DNA from: Anaerolineales bacterium
Lineage (GTDB): Bacteria; Chloroflexota; Anaerolineae; Anaerolineales; Villigracilaceae
NCBI GenBank assembly: GCA_015075275.1
Contig: JABTUU010000001.1
Span: forward strand, 1,095,216-1,159,215
DNA length: 64,000 bases
Direction of reading: 5' to 3'
The translations under genes and the position numbers were made by a program. Positions 16,738 to 25,852 of the stretch are shown here, piece by piece. The notes below the pieces were generated by a model. It saw only the letters and a list, made by a program, of their open reading frames with translations. It made no database searches and had not been told where the DNA came from. Numbering within the stretch: position 1 is the first letter of the stretch; each line of letters opens with the position of its first letter.

Positions 16738-18345
16738 ATGATTCAAACAATTCCTGCCGCACGATCGCGCTTCTTCCCATCTTTTCAACTGCCATGGTTG
16801 TTAGCGGCGCTCTTCGCGCTAACGGCTTGCCGTTCGCCGCAACTTGCCGACGCGAATATTACGATCAGCGTTACGGCGGATGCAGCGACGCGAACTATTA
16901 CGATTGCAGCGGGAAGCACCGTGCAACAAGCGTTGCAGTTCGCGAAAATCACGCTGGGCGCGCTCGATCGCGTAGAACCTCCGCTTTATACCGTGCTGAA
17001 CGCCGACGATGCGATCAAGATTACGCGCGTGCAGGAGTTATTCGAAACGGAGGAACAGGTCGTTCCATTTGAGAAGCAGATCGTGCGCAACGAATCGCTG
17101 CCAGAAGGCGAAACGCGGCTCGTGCAGGCGGGCGTCAATGGTTTGAAGGAAATTACCTATCGGCGTGTGCTTGAAGACGGCGTGGAACTCAGCAAATCCA
17201 TCGTCAAAACAATTGACTTGCAGGAAGCGCTTCCTGAGATCGCCATGATCGGCGCGCAATCATCTTTCGTGCCTTTGTCGATTCCGGGCAAACTTGCTTA
17301 TATCGCCGGCGGCAACGCTTGGGTGATAGACGCCTCTACCGCAAACCGCATCTTGCTGGTCGCTACCGGCGATCTCGACGGACGCATTTTTAGGTTCTCG
17401 CCGCGCGGCGATTATCTCATCTACACGCGCAAGTCTACCAAGCCGGCGGATAAAGAGATTAATACGCTCTGGGCTGTGCGCACAAACCCCGGCAGCAAAC
17501 CCTTTTCCACCGGCATTACGAACGTCGTCCACTTTGCCGATTGGATTCCCGGAACAAGTTCCATCGCCTATTCCACCGTCGAGCCGCGCGTCACTGCGCC
17601 GGGCTGGCAGGCGAATAACGATCTATACCGCTACAGCATATCCAGCGGCGAAAAGAAAAAGATAGTAGACGCCAGCGCAGGAGGCGTCTACGGCTGGTGG
17701 GGAACGATTTTCGCGTTCGCTCCCGATGGGCGGCTTGCCTACGCCCGCCCCGACGGAATCGGGACTGTAGACTTCGACGGCAAAGCCTTTAAGCCTTTGA
17801 TTGACATCGTTCCCCTTAACACTCATAGCGATTGGGCGTGGCTGCCATCGCTGACTTGGGGCGCGGACAGCAAAACGCTCTACTTTACCACCCACGCGTC
17901 TCCATCTACGTTGGTAAGCGCCGAGGATTCGCCCTTCTTCGACTTGAACGCGTTCTCGTTCGAAAACAAGGCGAAGATGACGATCGCGCAACACAGCGGG
18001 ATGTTCGCCTACCCCAGCGCGTCGCCTTCGCGCCCCAATTCGCGCGAACGGCAATATCAAGTCGCTTATTTACAAGCCATCTTCCCGGAACAAAGCGAAA
18101 GCAGCCGCTATCGCGTCGTCGTGATGGATCGCGACGGCTCCAATCGGCAGACGATCTTTCCGCCGAACGACGCGCCCGGGCTTGAGCCGCAGAATCTCGT
18201 CTGGGCGCCGGGGCAAATCAATGGGCAAAGCGGCTATTTCATCGCCGTCGTATATCAAGGCAACCTCTGGCTGATAGACGCCGGCAACCGGCAAGCGTTT
18301 CAAGTAACGGGCGATGGATTGATCACTAAAATTGATTGGAGATAA
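16738..18345 (+). CDS. Lipoprotein with G5 domain and C-terminal beta-propeller
   Basis: 535 residues. The signal ends in ALFALTAC, a good lipobox. A ubiquitin-like DUF348-type segment (about 38-100, ITISVTADAATRTITIAAGS) precedes a G5 domain (about 103-175: EEQVVPFEKQIVRNESLPEG, ITYRRVLEDGVELSKSIV). From about 185 to the end come TolB/WD40-like blades (GRIFRFSPRGDYLIYTR, VYQGNLWLIDAGNRQAF). G5 domains bind cell-wall glycans or zinc in other proteins. A cell-surface anchored binding protein is likely. The propeller resembles that of the kinase at 11897. Confidence 0.8.
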   Translation: MIQTIPAARSRFFPSFQLPWLLAALFALTACRSPQLADANITISVTADAATRTITIAAGSTVQQALQFAKITLGALDRVEPPLYTVLNADDAIKITRVQELFETEEQVVPFEKQIVRNESLPEGETRLVQAGVNGLKEITYRRVLEDGVELSKSIVKTIDLQEALPEIAMIGAQSSFVPLSIPGKLAYIAGGNAWVIDASTANRILLVATGDLDGRIFRFSPRGDYLIYTRKSTKPADKEINTLWAVRTNPGSKPFSTGITNVVHFADWIPGTSSIAYSTVEPRVTAPGWQANNDLYRYSISSGEKKKIVDASAGGVYGWWGTIFAFAPDGRLAYARPDGIGTVDFDGKAFKPLIDIVPLNTHSDWAWLPSLTWGADSKTLYFTTHASPSTLVSAEDSPFFDLNAFSFENKAKMTIAQHSGMFAYPSASPSRPNSRERQYQVAYLQAIFPEQSESSRYRVVVMDRDGSNRQTIFPPNDAPGLEPQNLVWAPGQINGQSGYFIAVVYQGNLWLIDAGNRQAFQVTGDGLITKIDWR

Positions 18346-18348
18346 AAC

Positions 18349-19308
18349 ATGCGTATTTTAATCACCGGAGCCGCGGGCTTTCTCGGCTCGCATCTAAGCG
18401 ATCGCCTGCTCGTTGACGGACATGAGATCGTCGGACTGGATAATTTCATCACCGGCAATCCGCAGAACATCGCTCATTTGATGGGGAACGAGCGCTTTTC
18501 GTTCTACAGGCATGACGTTTCACACTACATTTTCGTACCGGGCAAAGTGGACGCGGTCTTGCATTTTGCATCACCCGCCAGCCCAAACCCGCAATCGCCA
18601 GCAGGATATTTCAACCTGCCCATTCAAACGATGAAAGCCGGCGCGCTCGGCACACATAATTGCCTTGGCGTGGCAAAAGCCAACGAAGCCCGCTTCTTGC
18701 TCGCCTCCACCAGCGAAATTTACGGCGACCCGCTCGTGCATCCGCAAACTGAAGATTACAGCGGCAATGTGGATCCGGTCGGTCCGCGCGCCGTCTACGA
18801 CGAAGCGAAGCGTTTTGCCGAGTCAATTACGATGGCGTATTACCGCTATCATCGCGTAGATACGCGCATCGTGCGCATCTTCAATACCTACGGTCCGCGC
18901 ATGGACTTGGAGGATGGGCGCGCGCTGCCGAATCTACTCAAACAAGCGCTGCTCGGTCAACCGTTGACCGTCTACGGTGACGGCAGCCAGACGCGTTCAT
19001 TCTGCTACGTGGACGATTTAATAGACGGCATCGTAAAACTGCTCTATTCAGACGAGCATCTTCCCGTCAATATTGGCAGTCAACACGAGATCAGCCTGCT
19101 GCAATTTGCCGAAGCGATCAATCGCATCACCGGCAACAAAAGCGGAATCGTCTTCGTCGAAAATGCGCGCAGCGCGCGCGACCCGCAACAGCGTCAACCG
19201 GATATTACACGCGCCAAGAATATCTTAAAATGGGAGCCGCGCATCTCGTTAGACGAAGGCATTAAGAAGACCGTTCCTTATTTCAAAGAAAAACTCGGGG
19301 TCGAATGA
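18349..19308 (+). CDS. UDP-glucuronate decarboxylase / NAD-dependent epimerase (SDR)
   Basis: 319 residues, an extended short-chain dehydrogenase. The NAD-binding motif [10 protein letters not shown] lies at 7-16. The catalytic TSEIYGDP Ser/Thr and the YDEAK Tyr-x3-Lys follow, then [10 protein letters not shown] and the [10 protein letters not shown] signature. This pattern is typical of UDP-xylose synthase (UXS), which oxidises and decarboxylates UDP-glucuronate. The GDPLVHPQ and LEDGRALPN segments support UXS over dTDP-glucose dehydratase. It starts 3 bases after the lipoprotein gene and overlaps gtrA by four bases, suggesting a role in surface glycan synthesis. Confidence 0.88.
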   Translation: MRILITGAAGFLGSHLSDRLLVDGHEIVGLDNFITGNPQNIAHLMGNERFSFYRHDVSHYIFVPGKVDAVLHFASPASPNPQSPAGYFNLPIQTMKAGALGTHNCLGVAKANEARFLLASTSEIYGDPLVHPQTEDYSGNVDPVGPRAVYDEAKRFAESITMAYYRYHRVDTRIVRIFNTYGPRMDLEDGRALPNLLKQALLGQPLTVYGDGSQTRSFCYVDDLIDGIVKLLYSDEHLPVNIGSQHEISLLQFAEAINRITGNKSGIVFVENARSARDPQQRQPDITRAKNILKWEPRISLDEGIKKTVPYFKEKLGVE

Positions 19309-19757
19309 TCATCGTAGATAATCGAGAACGGACGCGATTCCTCAAATTTGCCGCAGTAGGCGCCGCCGGCTCCGCAGTAGATTTCGGCGTTATGAATCTA
19401 CTCACGCGTTTCTTTTCCATGTCGCTGGTCTACGCGGGGACAATTTCATTTATCTGCGCAGTGATCAATAACTTCATCGGCAATCGCTACTGGACATATC
19501 CCGAATCAAGATCGAGACACATCCTTCAGCAATTGGGGATGTTCTTCGTTGTGAACGCGATCGGCATCGCCATCCGCGTGCCAATCCTTCACTTCATCGA
19601 GCCGCCGTTGGAAAATTTATTTATGGGCGCGCGCGCATTCGCATCGCTGCCTCCCGATGCGCTAGCGAAGAATGCCACCCTGGCGCTGGCTATCGGAATT
19701 GTAATGCTTTGGAACTTCTTCGTAAACCGCTATTGGACGTATAATGACGTAGATTAA
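19305..19757 (+). CDS. GtrA family membrane protein
   Basis: 150 residues with about four transmembrane segments. The GtrA signature is visible: [21 protein letters not shown] at the start, [12 protein letters not shown] in the middle and [12 protein letters not shown] at the end. Family members are thought to help move polyprenyl-linked sugars across the membrane. The ATG overlaps the stop of the upstream UXS gene (ATGA), so the two are coupled and probably serve the same glycan pathway. Confidence 0.9.
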   Translation: MIIVDNRERTRFLKFAAVGAAGSAVDFGVMNLLTRFFSMSLVYAGTISFICAVINNFIGNRYWTYPESRSRHILQQLGMFFVVNAIGIAIRVPILHFIEPPLENLFMGARAFASLPPDALAKNATLALAIGIVMLWNFFVNRYWTYNDVD

Positions 19758-19761
19758 TCGT

Positions 19762-20145
19762 ATGGCGCAATCTACTACAAACCGCATTATTCCAATTTAT
19801 ACCTCGCGGGGAGATGCTGAAGCCTTTCTGGCGTACCCCTATCTTTACAACCGCCTCGGCGAATGGATCGGATGGGCGACGCCCCAGCGCGAAGTCTATT
19901 CTGTAATGGGTTACTTCGTCGGCGCGCTCACCAGCGATCCGCGTATCGTCCGCAAACGCGTGGATGACGCATCGAAACCGCGCCAGAATCCACCGCCGCC
20001 GCCAGCGCGCATCGCGACTCCGACGCTCGTTCCGCTTGCGCCGATGATGCAAGATTTATCGCACAGTCTGATTGACGTGCTCTCGGACGAACCCGAAAGG
20101 TTGCACACGCTCGACAGCGGCGATCTTCGTCCCGACATGGATTAA
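19762..20145 (+). CDS. Small protein resembling the 4-fold beta flower family
   Basis: 127 residues. The first 65 carry short repeats of the type IPIYTSRGDAEAFL, YLYNRLGEWIGWA and VYSVMGYFVGAL, resembling 4-fold beta flower proteins (strand-turn repeats with Y/G/W). A proline-rich linker (PRQNPPPPPAR) and an acidic tail follow. The function is unknown. It starts 4 bases after gtrA in the same run and has no signal peptide, so it is likely cytoplasmic. The family match is by eye and tentative. Confidence 0.55.
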   Translation: MAQSTTNRIIPIYTSRGDAEAFLAYPYLYNRLGEWIGWATPQREVYSVMGYFVGALTSDPRIVRKRVDDASKPRQNPPPPPARIATPTLVPLAPMMQDLSHSLIDVLSDEPERLHTLDSGDLRPDMD

Positions 20146-20189
20146 TTGTTCGGCGATTTCACCCAGCGCTTCAAGTTGCAATTGGGGGA

Positions 20190-20195
20190 TATAAT
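20190..20195 (+). promoter_or_regulatory. -10 box almost on the thioesterase start
   Basis: TATAAT ends 8 bases before the ATG at 20204, with no Shine-Dalgarno sequence between. It implies a leaderless or near-leaderless message. No good -35 hexamer is seen. Confidence 0.5.
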
Positions 20196-20203
20196 TGGCG
20201 ACT

Positions 20204-20689
20204 ATGACGCCTCCCACTAAACCCATCAGCGCCTCGCGCGTAACGCTTTCGCAATTGATGCACCTCGAGCACGCCAATTTGCTCGGCAATGTACATGGCG
20301 GTTGGATCATGAAACTCGTAGACGAAGCCGGCGCGCTCGCCTGCATGCGCCACGCACAACGCAAAGTCGTAACCGTCGCGATCGATTCGATGACCTTCCG
20401 CGAACCTATCAAGATCGGCGATCTCGTCACCCTAAACGCCGAAGTGACCTACACCGGACGCACCTCGATGGAAGCCAAAGTGGATGTGCTCGCCGAAAAC
20501 CCCGTCACTCGCGAACGCTCGCACACGAACACAGCCTATCTCGTCTATGTGGCGTTGGACGACGGCGGCAAGCCAACAGACATTCCACAATTAGAAGCGG
20601 AAACCGAAGCGGAGCGACTCAAATTGGCTCAGGCAAAAGAACGGCAGGAACGCCGCTTAAAAGAAAAGAATTTACGCGAATCTCAATGA
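20204..20689 (+). CDS. Acyl-CoA thioesterase, hotdog fold
   Basis: 161 residues from the ATG at 20204; an in-frame TTG three codons upstream overlaps the -10 box. The YciA/BACH-type hotdog core is present: HANLLGNVHGGWIMKLVDEA, then VTVAIDSMTFREPIKIGDLV and the TSMEAKVDVLAENP strand. It hydrolyses acyl-CoA to free fatty acid and CoA in the cytoplasm. The C-terminal 40 residues are a charged helix rich in Glu, Lys and Arg. Chain-length preference cannot be told. Confidence 0.9.
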   Translation: MTPPTKPISASRVTLSQLMHLEHANLLGNVHGGWIMKLVDEAGALACMRHAQRKVVTVAIDSMTFREPIKIGDLVTLNAEVTYTGRTSMEAKVDVLAENPVTRERSHTNTAYLVYVALDDGGKPTDIPQLEAETEAERLKLAQAKERQERRLKEKNLRESQ

Positions 20690-20717
20690 CCGAAACGAAG
20701 AAGGCAAGCAATCAGCC

Positions 20718-21347
20718 ATGAACGGTTCAAAGATCGTCAACCCAGCCTATCGCATCGAAACGGAAAGGTTGGTCATACGTTGCTATCGACCGTCAGATGC
20801 GCAACTGCTCGCCGACTCGGTGCGCGACAGCGTCGAACACCTCAAGCCGTGGATGCCGTGGGCGCACAACGAACCCGAACCATTCGAAGAGAAAGTAAAA
20901 CGAGTCTTACGCTTCCGCGGCAGTTTCGATATGCAGCAAGACTATATCTACGGGATCTTCAACCGTGAAGAAACGCGCTTGCTGGGCGGAACGGGATTGC
21001 ACACGAGGCTCAACGAGAAACAGCTTGAGATCGGATATTGGATTCATCGAGATTTTATTAAACAAGGGTTTGCCGCCGAATCAGCCGCCGCGTTGGTCAA
21101 AGCGGCGTTCGAGATCATTCGCGTTCATCGCATCGAAATTCATTGCGATCCGCGCAATCACGCCTCCGCCGCAGTGCCGCGTAAACTCGGTTTTACGCAC
21201 GAAGGCACGCTCCGTGCAAAGACTCCATTTCTTGACGGCTGGAGCGACTCGATGATCTGGGGTTTGCTCGATAGCGAATACTTGAACAGCCCATCTGCAA
21301 AAGCGAAGATAAAAGCCTTCGATGCCGCCGGCGCCGCCTTGACATGA
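20718..21347 (+). CDS. GNAT family N-acetyltransferase (RimJ/RimL type)
   Basis: 209 residues. The RimJ/L-type start (IETERLVIRCYRPSDAQLLADSV) and LKPWMPWA are followed by GGTGLHTRLNEKQLEIGYWI, the acetyl-CoA loop region FIKQGFAAESAAALVKAAFE and VHRIEIHCDPRNHASAAVPRKLGFTHEGTLR. It transfers an acetyl group from acetyl-CoA to a protein N-terminus or small amine. The substrate is unknown. The stop overlaps the next gene by four bases. Confidence 0.88.
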   Translation: MNGSKIVNPAYRIETERLVIRCYRPSDAQLLADSVRDSVEHLKPWMPWAHNEPEPFEEKVKRVLRFRGSFDMQQDYIYGIFNREETRLLGGTGLHTRLNEKQLEIGYWIHRDFIKQGFAAESAAALVKAAFEIIRVHRIEIHCDPRNHASAAVPRKLGFTHEGTLRAKTPFLDGWSDSMIWGLLDSEYLNSPSAKAKIKAFDAAGAALT

Positions 21348-22912
21348 AATCCGTTCTTGCCAAAGCGCTTCAAAAACCGATCTGTCTATTGCTTGCCGTA
21401 AATATTTTGATCGGCTTGCTCACATTTCGTCATTACGGACTCTCATGGGACGAACCGCTCTTCTACGATTACGCCGACGCGCTCGGCTACGCTTACTCGC
21501 CGCGCGAGTGGTTCAGCGGGAATTTCGACCTTGAAAACTCCTACGGACCCAGCGCAGAAGACCACAAGACGCGTGGAGCCGCTTATCTTTTTCTTGCGCG
21601 GAATTTTGTCTACGGTTTGGAAGCGCTCGGTTCTGACCCCGCCTCAGCTTGGCATCTCGTTAATTTTCTTTTCTTCCAACTTGGAGTTTATTTCATCTAC
21701 CGCCTTATGACGCGCTGGATGAGACCCTCCGCTGCGCTCGCCGCGACTGCCTTTTTCTCTTACCAGCCTTTATTATGGGGGCACGCCTTCATCAATCCGA
21801 AAGATCCGCCTTTTTTAGTTTTCTTCCTTGCTTCAGTTTGCTTGGGCTTCGAACTAGCAGACGATATTGAAGCGAGCAAAAGCAATCCATGGAAAATTAC
21901 CGCAGCCGCAGTCTGCTTAGGAATCGCAACTTCAATTCGCGTTTTAGGTCCATTGGCGGGAATGTTAGTCGTCGCATACGCATTGATCGGCAACCGTAAA
22001 AACCTGAAGAGTTTGCTTCGACCGCTTGCGACTTACGCTCTAATCGCAATCGCAGTGATGTTCGTCACATGGCCCTATCTCTGGGAAAGTCCATTCGCGA
22101 GGATACTCCAAACCTTTCGCTTCATGTCCAATAACCCAACGCAACTGGCTGTATTGTTCAACGGCGAGATCTTCCGCGCCAACAACATGCCGCGCCGCTA
22201 TCTGCCCTTCATGTTATGGTCAACGCTCACAGAACCGACCTGGCTTTTATTCGCCGGCGGAGCCGCGCTCGGCTTTTGGAAACTTAGACGGAAGCCAAAA
22301 GAATTTGCCGCGCTGACATTGACGCTCGGATGGTTCGTTGTCTTAATAGCCTATGTCCTCATCCGCCGCCCTGCTGTATACGACGGCGCAAGACACTTCT
22401 TATTTATACTGCCGCCGGTATTTATTTGCATCGGCTTTGCTTTTGAAGCGTTGTTTGATAAATTTTCAAGCGCGACACCTTTAGTTTTCTGGCTACGCGC
22501 AATTATCGTCGTTCTCGCTATTTTGCCCGGGCTAAGCGGTATGATTCGATTGCATCCTTACGAATATGCCTATTACAATTCGTTCGTCGGCGGCGTAAGT
22601 GGAGTTTTTCGCATTTACGAAACGGAATACTGGCTCACTTGCTATAAAGAAGCGCTAGAAATATTAGATACCAATTTAGATCAGCCGGCAAACGTCTTCG
22701 TGCCGCGAGAAGCTTATATCGCCGCCTATTACGCTGGAAAAAACACGATCGTTCATGATGCGCGCAACTCAACGCAACGAGCGTTGTCCGGCGATTACGT
22801 CCTGGTCAGCACACGCGCTAACGGCGATCGCTCCGCGTTTAGAGATGCGCCGGCAATTATTCAGATCCGCCGCGGAAACGCGGTCTTTTGCGAGGTAAAA
22901 CAAGTCCCATGA
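21344..22912 (+). CDS. Family 39-type membrane glycosyltransferase
   Basis: 522 residues with about ten to twelve transmembrane segments. The first extracytoplasmic loop has SWDEPLFYDYADALGYA, matching the D-E/D-x acceptor-loop motif of the PMT/ArnT-like family. A cytoplasmic-looking MRLHPYEYAYYNSFVGG stretch near residue 405 is shared with related GT39/GT83 proteins. Such enzymes move a sugar from a polyprenyl carrier to protein or lipid on the outer face. The start overlaps the acetyltransferase stop by four bases, and the stop overlaps rsmD by four. Confidence 0.8.
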   Translation: MKSVLAKALQKPICLLLAVNILIGLLTFRHYGLSWDEPLFYDYADALGYAYSPREWFSGNFDLENSYGPSAEDHKTRGAAYLFLARNFVYGLEALGSDPASAWHLVNFLFFQLGVYFIYRLMTRWMRPSAALAATAFFSYQPLLWGHAFINPKDPPFLVFFLASVCLGFELADDIEASKSNPWKITAAAVCLGIATSIRVLGPLAGMLVVAYALIGNRKNLKSLLRPLATYALIAIAVMFVTWPYLWESPFARILQTFRFMSNNPTQLAVLFNGEIFRANNMPRRYLPFMLWSTLTEPTWLLFAGGAALGFWKLRRKPKEFAALTLTLGWFVVLIAYVLIRRPAVYDGARHFLFILPPVFICIGFAFEALFDKFSSATPLVFWLRAIIVVLAILPGLSGMIRLHPYEYAYYNSFVGGVSGVFRIYETEYWLTCYKEALEILDTNLDQPANVFVPREAYIAAYYAGKNTIVHDARNSTQRALSGDYVLVSTRANGDRSAFRDAPAIIQIRRGNAVFCEVKQVP

Positions 22913-23475
22913 GTCTACGAGTCATTGCCGGAAAAGCCAAAGGCCGAAAACTGAAATCGGTAGCGGGCGACACGACCCGCCCCATCACCGATCGCGTTAA
23001 AGAAGCCCTATTCAATATCTTGGCAGGCGATGTCGCCGATTCTAATTGGTGGGATTTATTCGCAGGCACCGGCGCAGTCGGGATCGAAGCGCTGAGTCGC
23101 GGAGCGGCATCTGTTCGTTTTACCGATTCGAACCGCGCGCCCATCGAAGCGATTAAATTCAACGTCGCACATTGCAGATTCGAGTCGCAAGCCGAAATCC
23201 GTCGCGCAGATGCATTTCAATATCTTGCCGCCGCACCCGAGCGGGAATTTGACTATATTTACATCGCTCCGCCGCAACACAAAGACATGTGGAGTCACGC
23301 GTTGGAACTTGTTGACGATCATATCGAATGGGTCGCCGACGGAGGCTGGGTCATTGTTCAAATCGCGCCGCGTGAGTACAAATTTAAAAGAGAATTTGCG
23401 CTCGCGAATCTTGAAGAGTTCGATCGGCGCAAATATGGGAACACGCTTTTAGTATTCTACGAGAAAAAGCGCTGA
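22909..23475 (+). CDS. rsmD: RsmD family 16S rRNA methyltransferase with altered catalytic motif
   Basis: 188 residues from the ATG at 22909, which overlaps the upstream stop (ATGA). The start MSLRVIAGKAKGRKLKSVAG, TRPITDRVKEALFNIL and DLFAGTGAVGIEALSRGA are classic RsmD/Cons_hypoth95 features with the SAM-binding loop. The expected (D/N)PPY catalytic motif is replaced by APPQ in DYIYIAPPQHKDMW. The family normally methylates G966 of 16S rRNA. The change could be a lineage variant or a sign of altered activity. Confidence 0.82.
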   Translation: MSLRVIAGKAKGRKLKSVAGDTTRPITDRVKEALFNILAGDVADSNWWDLFAGTGAVGIEALSRGAASVRFTDSNRAPIEAIKFNVAHCRFESQAEIRRADAFQYLAAAPEREFDYIYIAPPQHKDMWSHALELVDDHIEWVADGGWVIVQIAPREYKFKREFALANLEEFDRRKYGNTLLVFYEKKR

Positions 23476-23495
23476 TGTTTTTCGAGAAGGGTGTT

Positions 23496-23993
23496 TCAAT
23501 CGGAAAACGTTACAACCAGCCTGCCGTATTCATTGTAGCGCGAACGCGCGCTAAAGGGCGCATCGCCTCGTTTCATGCCGTGAATTTTCTCCAACAAAAT
23601 CGGCAAATCTTCCACCGCATCTAATTCTCGAACGCTTTGAAATTCAACCCATTCCGCCGCACCTTCTTTCGAAGCGTTCAATTCGCCGCCAAGCGCCTCT
23701 CCGCTAAAGATGAACAAGCAAACTCCCGTTTCGCCCGCATCTACAATGACGGTTCCACACAACCAGAGATCGGCGACGAGCCCGGTTTCCTCAAGCAATT
23801 CACGTTTTGCCGAAGAGCACGCGTCTTCTCCCCGTTCCACATGACCGCCAAGTCCGTTGTACTTGTTCGCCCACAGACGCTTTGTCGGCGCGCCTTTAAG
23901 CAGAAGATACGCGTCGCCTCGACGTAAAAAGATCGCCGTACGCGGAACGACGGCGTAACGATTACCAGCAACACCTTGATCGGATTGAGGCAT
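23496..23993 (-). CDS. Nudix hydrolase
   Basis: 165 residues. The Nudix box GGHVERGEDACSSAKRELLE followed by ETGL fits Gx5Ex7REUxEExGU fully. Upstream, FLRRGDAYLLLKGAP and NGLGGHVE resemble MutT/YtkD-type proteins that act on oxidised or non-canonical nucleoside diphosphates; the precise substrate is open. It is convergent with rsmD (20-base gap). A TATAAT lies 20 bases before the ATG. Confidence 0.88.
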   Translation of the reverse strand: MPQSDQGVAGNRYAVVPRTAIFLRRGDAYLLLKGAPTKRLWANKYNGLGGHVERGEDACSSAKRELLEETGLVADLWLCGTVIVDAGETGVCLFIFSGEALGGELNASKEGAAEWVEFQSVRELDAVEDLPILLEKIHGMKRGDAPFSARSRYNEYGRLVVTFSD

Positions 23994-24013
23994 AAGAGGC
24001 TTTCAGGGTCGGC

Positions 24014-24019
24014 ATTATA
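24014..24019 (-). promoter_or_regulatory. -10 box before the Nudix gene
   Basis: TATAAT on the minus strand, 20 bases before the ATG at 23993. No clear -35 hexamer. Confidence 0.35.
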
Positions 24020-24171
24020 ATCCGCCTGTAAGATTATACTTTACGGCGGCAGCCGCCCGTCGGCGCTTCATCGGCGGGCCGGACGGCAAGGCAACTGCAC
24101 TAAATCGGATTATGTGCTACCATTAAGGCATACCTGTATTTCTACACACTATACACAGGAGACAAAAGGGC

Positions 24172-24588
24172 ATGAGCGACAAACTTATTCAAATCACACA
24201 ACTCGACCTTGAGCGTCTACAGAAACTGCTCTTAGACGCGCAGGCTACCGATTATCGCAAAAGCGAATATCTTGAAAAACTTAAGACAGAACTCAACCGC
24301 GCCGATGTGGTCGCGCCTAAAGATATTCCAAACGACGTCGTCACCATGAATTCTACCGTTTGTATTGAAGACCTCGACACGCAAGAACAGGAAATCTATA
24401 CGCTCGTCTTTCCAGAGGACGCCAACGTCCGCGAAGGGAAGGTCTCTATTTTGGCGCCCATTGGAACTGCCATGCTTGGATACGAGGTCGGCGACACTTT
24501 CGAGTGGGAAGTCCCAGCGGGCAAACGAAATTTACTGATCAAGAAAATACTCTACCAACCGGAAGCCTCCGGCGACTACGAACATTAA
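24172..24588 (+). CDS. Rnk/GreA-type RNA polymerase secondary-channel protein
   Basis: 138 residues. An N-terminal helical segment (about 8-50, ITQLDLERLQKLLLDAQATD) is followed by a C-terminal GreA/GreB FKBP-like domain: EQEIYTLVFPEDANVREGK, SILAPIGTAMLGYEVGDTFEW and VPAGKRNLLIKKILYQPE. The short coiled coil matches Rnk (regulator of nucleoside diphosphate kinase) rather than full GreA. Such proteins bind RNA polymerase. An AGGAG site precedes the ATG. It ends before a bidirectional terminator shared with the aldolase gene. Confidence 0.85.
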   Translation: MSDKLIQITQLDLERLQKLLLDAQATDYRKSEYLEKLKTELNRADVVAPKDIPNDVVTMNSTVCIEDLDTQEQEIYTLVFPEDANVREGKVSILAPIGTAMLGYEVGDTFEWEVPAGKRNLLIKKILYQPEASGDYEH

Positions 24589-24605
24589 CCTCGAGCGCAA
24601 TCTCG

Positions 24606-24640
24606 AAAAATTTACGGGAGCGGCATCGCGCCGCTCCCGT
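24606..24640. terminator. Bidirectional terminator between rnk-like and aldolase genes
   Basis: An 11-bp GC-rich perfect stem (ACGGGAGCGGC, 24614-24624, with GCCGCTCCCGT, 24630-24640) sits between two convergent genes. On the minus strand it is followed by AAATTTTT, a usable U-run for the aldolase transcript. Confidence 0.75.
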
Positions 24641-24648
24641 TCGCTTAA

Positions 24649-25713
24649 CTACGCTACTGTAATCGTCTCGTCTAAATAAACGTCTTGAATCGTATTCAAC
24701 AACTTTACGCCCTCTGCCATCGGACGCTGGAAGGCTTTCCGCCCGGAGATTAGCCCCATGCCGCCGGCGCGCTTGTTGATCACAGCCGTCGTTGCGGCGT
24801 CGGCAAAATCGTTCTGCCCCGAAGCGCCGCCGCTATTGATCAGCCCAACGCGTCCCATATAGCAATTCGCCACTTGGTAGCGGCACAGATCAATAGGATG
24901 ATCGCTGAGCAATTCGGCATACATGCGTTTATCGAATTTCCCAAACGAGACGCCGTCTTTGTTAAGCGCCAGATAGCCGCCGTCGTTTTCGGGAAGCTTC
25001 TGCTTGATAATATCCGCTTCGATCGTAACGCCAATGTGATTCGCCTGCCCGGTCAAATCTGCCGACGCATGATAATCTTTATCGGCTTTAAAGGCTTTAT
25101 TGCGCAGGTAGCACCACAGCACTGTCGCCATGCCGAGTTCGTGCGCGAGAGCGAAGGCTTGCGCAATCTCGATTAATTCACGATGTGAATCGTCCGAGCC
25201 AAAGTAGATCGTCGCCCCGATCGCCGCCGCGCCCATATCGTACGCCTGCTCCACTGTGCCAAACATAATCTGCTCAAAACTGTTCGGGTACGTCAATAAT
25301 TCGTTGTGATTGATCTTGACGATGAACGGAATTTTATGCGCATACTTGCGAGAGATCATTCCAAGAACGCCAAAGGTCGAAGCGACGGCGTTACAGCCGC
25401 CTTCCATCGCCAATTTGACAATATTTTCGGGATCAAAATAGTCGGAGTTCTTCGTAAAACTGGCTCCTCCCGAATGCTCGACGCCCTGATCTACCGGCAA
25501 GATAGAGACATACCCTGTCCCGCCCAAGCGACCCGAATTATGAATCCACTGCAAATTACGGAGGACGCGGCTGTTGCGATCCGATTGACCGAAATGACGA
25601 TCCACCGAATCGGACTCCGGAACATACAGCCTGTCCTTTGAAATCTTCGGGGAATTGAAGCCTAAAAGCAATTCCGTTTTATCGCCCAACAGCGCCTGAA
25701 CATCGGTTGACAT
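24649..25713 (-). CDS. fbaB: Class I fructose-bisphosphate aldolase, archaeal/FbaB type
   Basis: 354 residues, normal for the DhnA/FbaB family. [42 protein letters not shown] and GATIYFGS match the barrel strands. [12 protein letters not shown] carries a Lys at the position expected for the Schiff base, and [12 protein letters not shown] is the phosphate-binding end. It splits fructose 1,6-bisphosphate in glycolysis or works in reverse in gluconeogenesis. A GGAG-containing leader precedes the ATG, and the -10 region is shared with the divergent gene at 25853. Confidence 0.92.
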   Translation of the reverse strand: MSTDVQALLGDKTELLLGFNSPKISKDRLYVPESDSVDRHFGQSDRNSRVLRNLQWIHNSGRLGGTGYVSILPVDQGVEHSGGASFTKNSDYFDPENIVKLAMEGGCNAVASTFGVLGMISRKYAHKIPFIVKINHNELLTYPNSFEQIMFGTVEQAYDMGAAAIGATIYFGSDDSHRELIEIAQAFALAHELGMATVLWCYLRNKAFKADKDYHASADLTGQANHIGVTIEADIIKQKLPENDGGYLALNKDGVSFGKFDKRMYAELLSDHPIDLCRYQVANCYMGRVGLINSGGASGQNDFADAATTAVINKRAGGMGLISGRKAFQRPMAEGVKLLNTIQDVYLDETITVA

Positions 25714-25791
25714 GACAATTCTCCATTAATGTATTTTTTGAACGACCGCGCACGAAGATTAAACCCAACGCGCTTGAATCGACTATTCTTG

Positions 25792-25799
25792 ATTATAAT
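25792..25799. promoter_or_regulatory. Palindromic -10 box between divergent aldolase and 25853 genes
   Basis: ATTATAAT reads as TATAAT on both strands (25794-25799 plus, 25792-25797 minus). It lies between divergent genes, so it may serve either or both directions. No -35 is convincing. Confidence 0.35.
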
Positions 25800-25852
25800 G
25801 GGTTTATGCGACATTTCGCGCCCAACCGCGTATATACCTTACGGAGGCTCAC

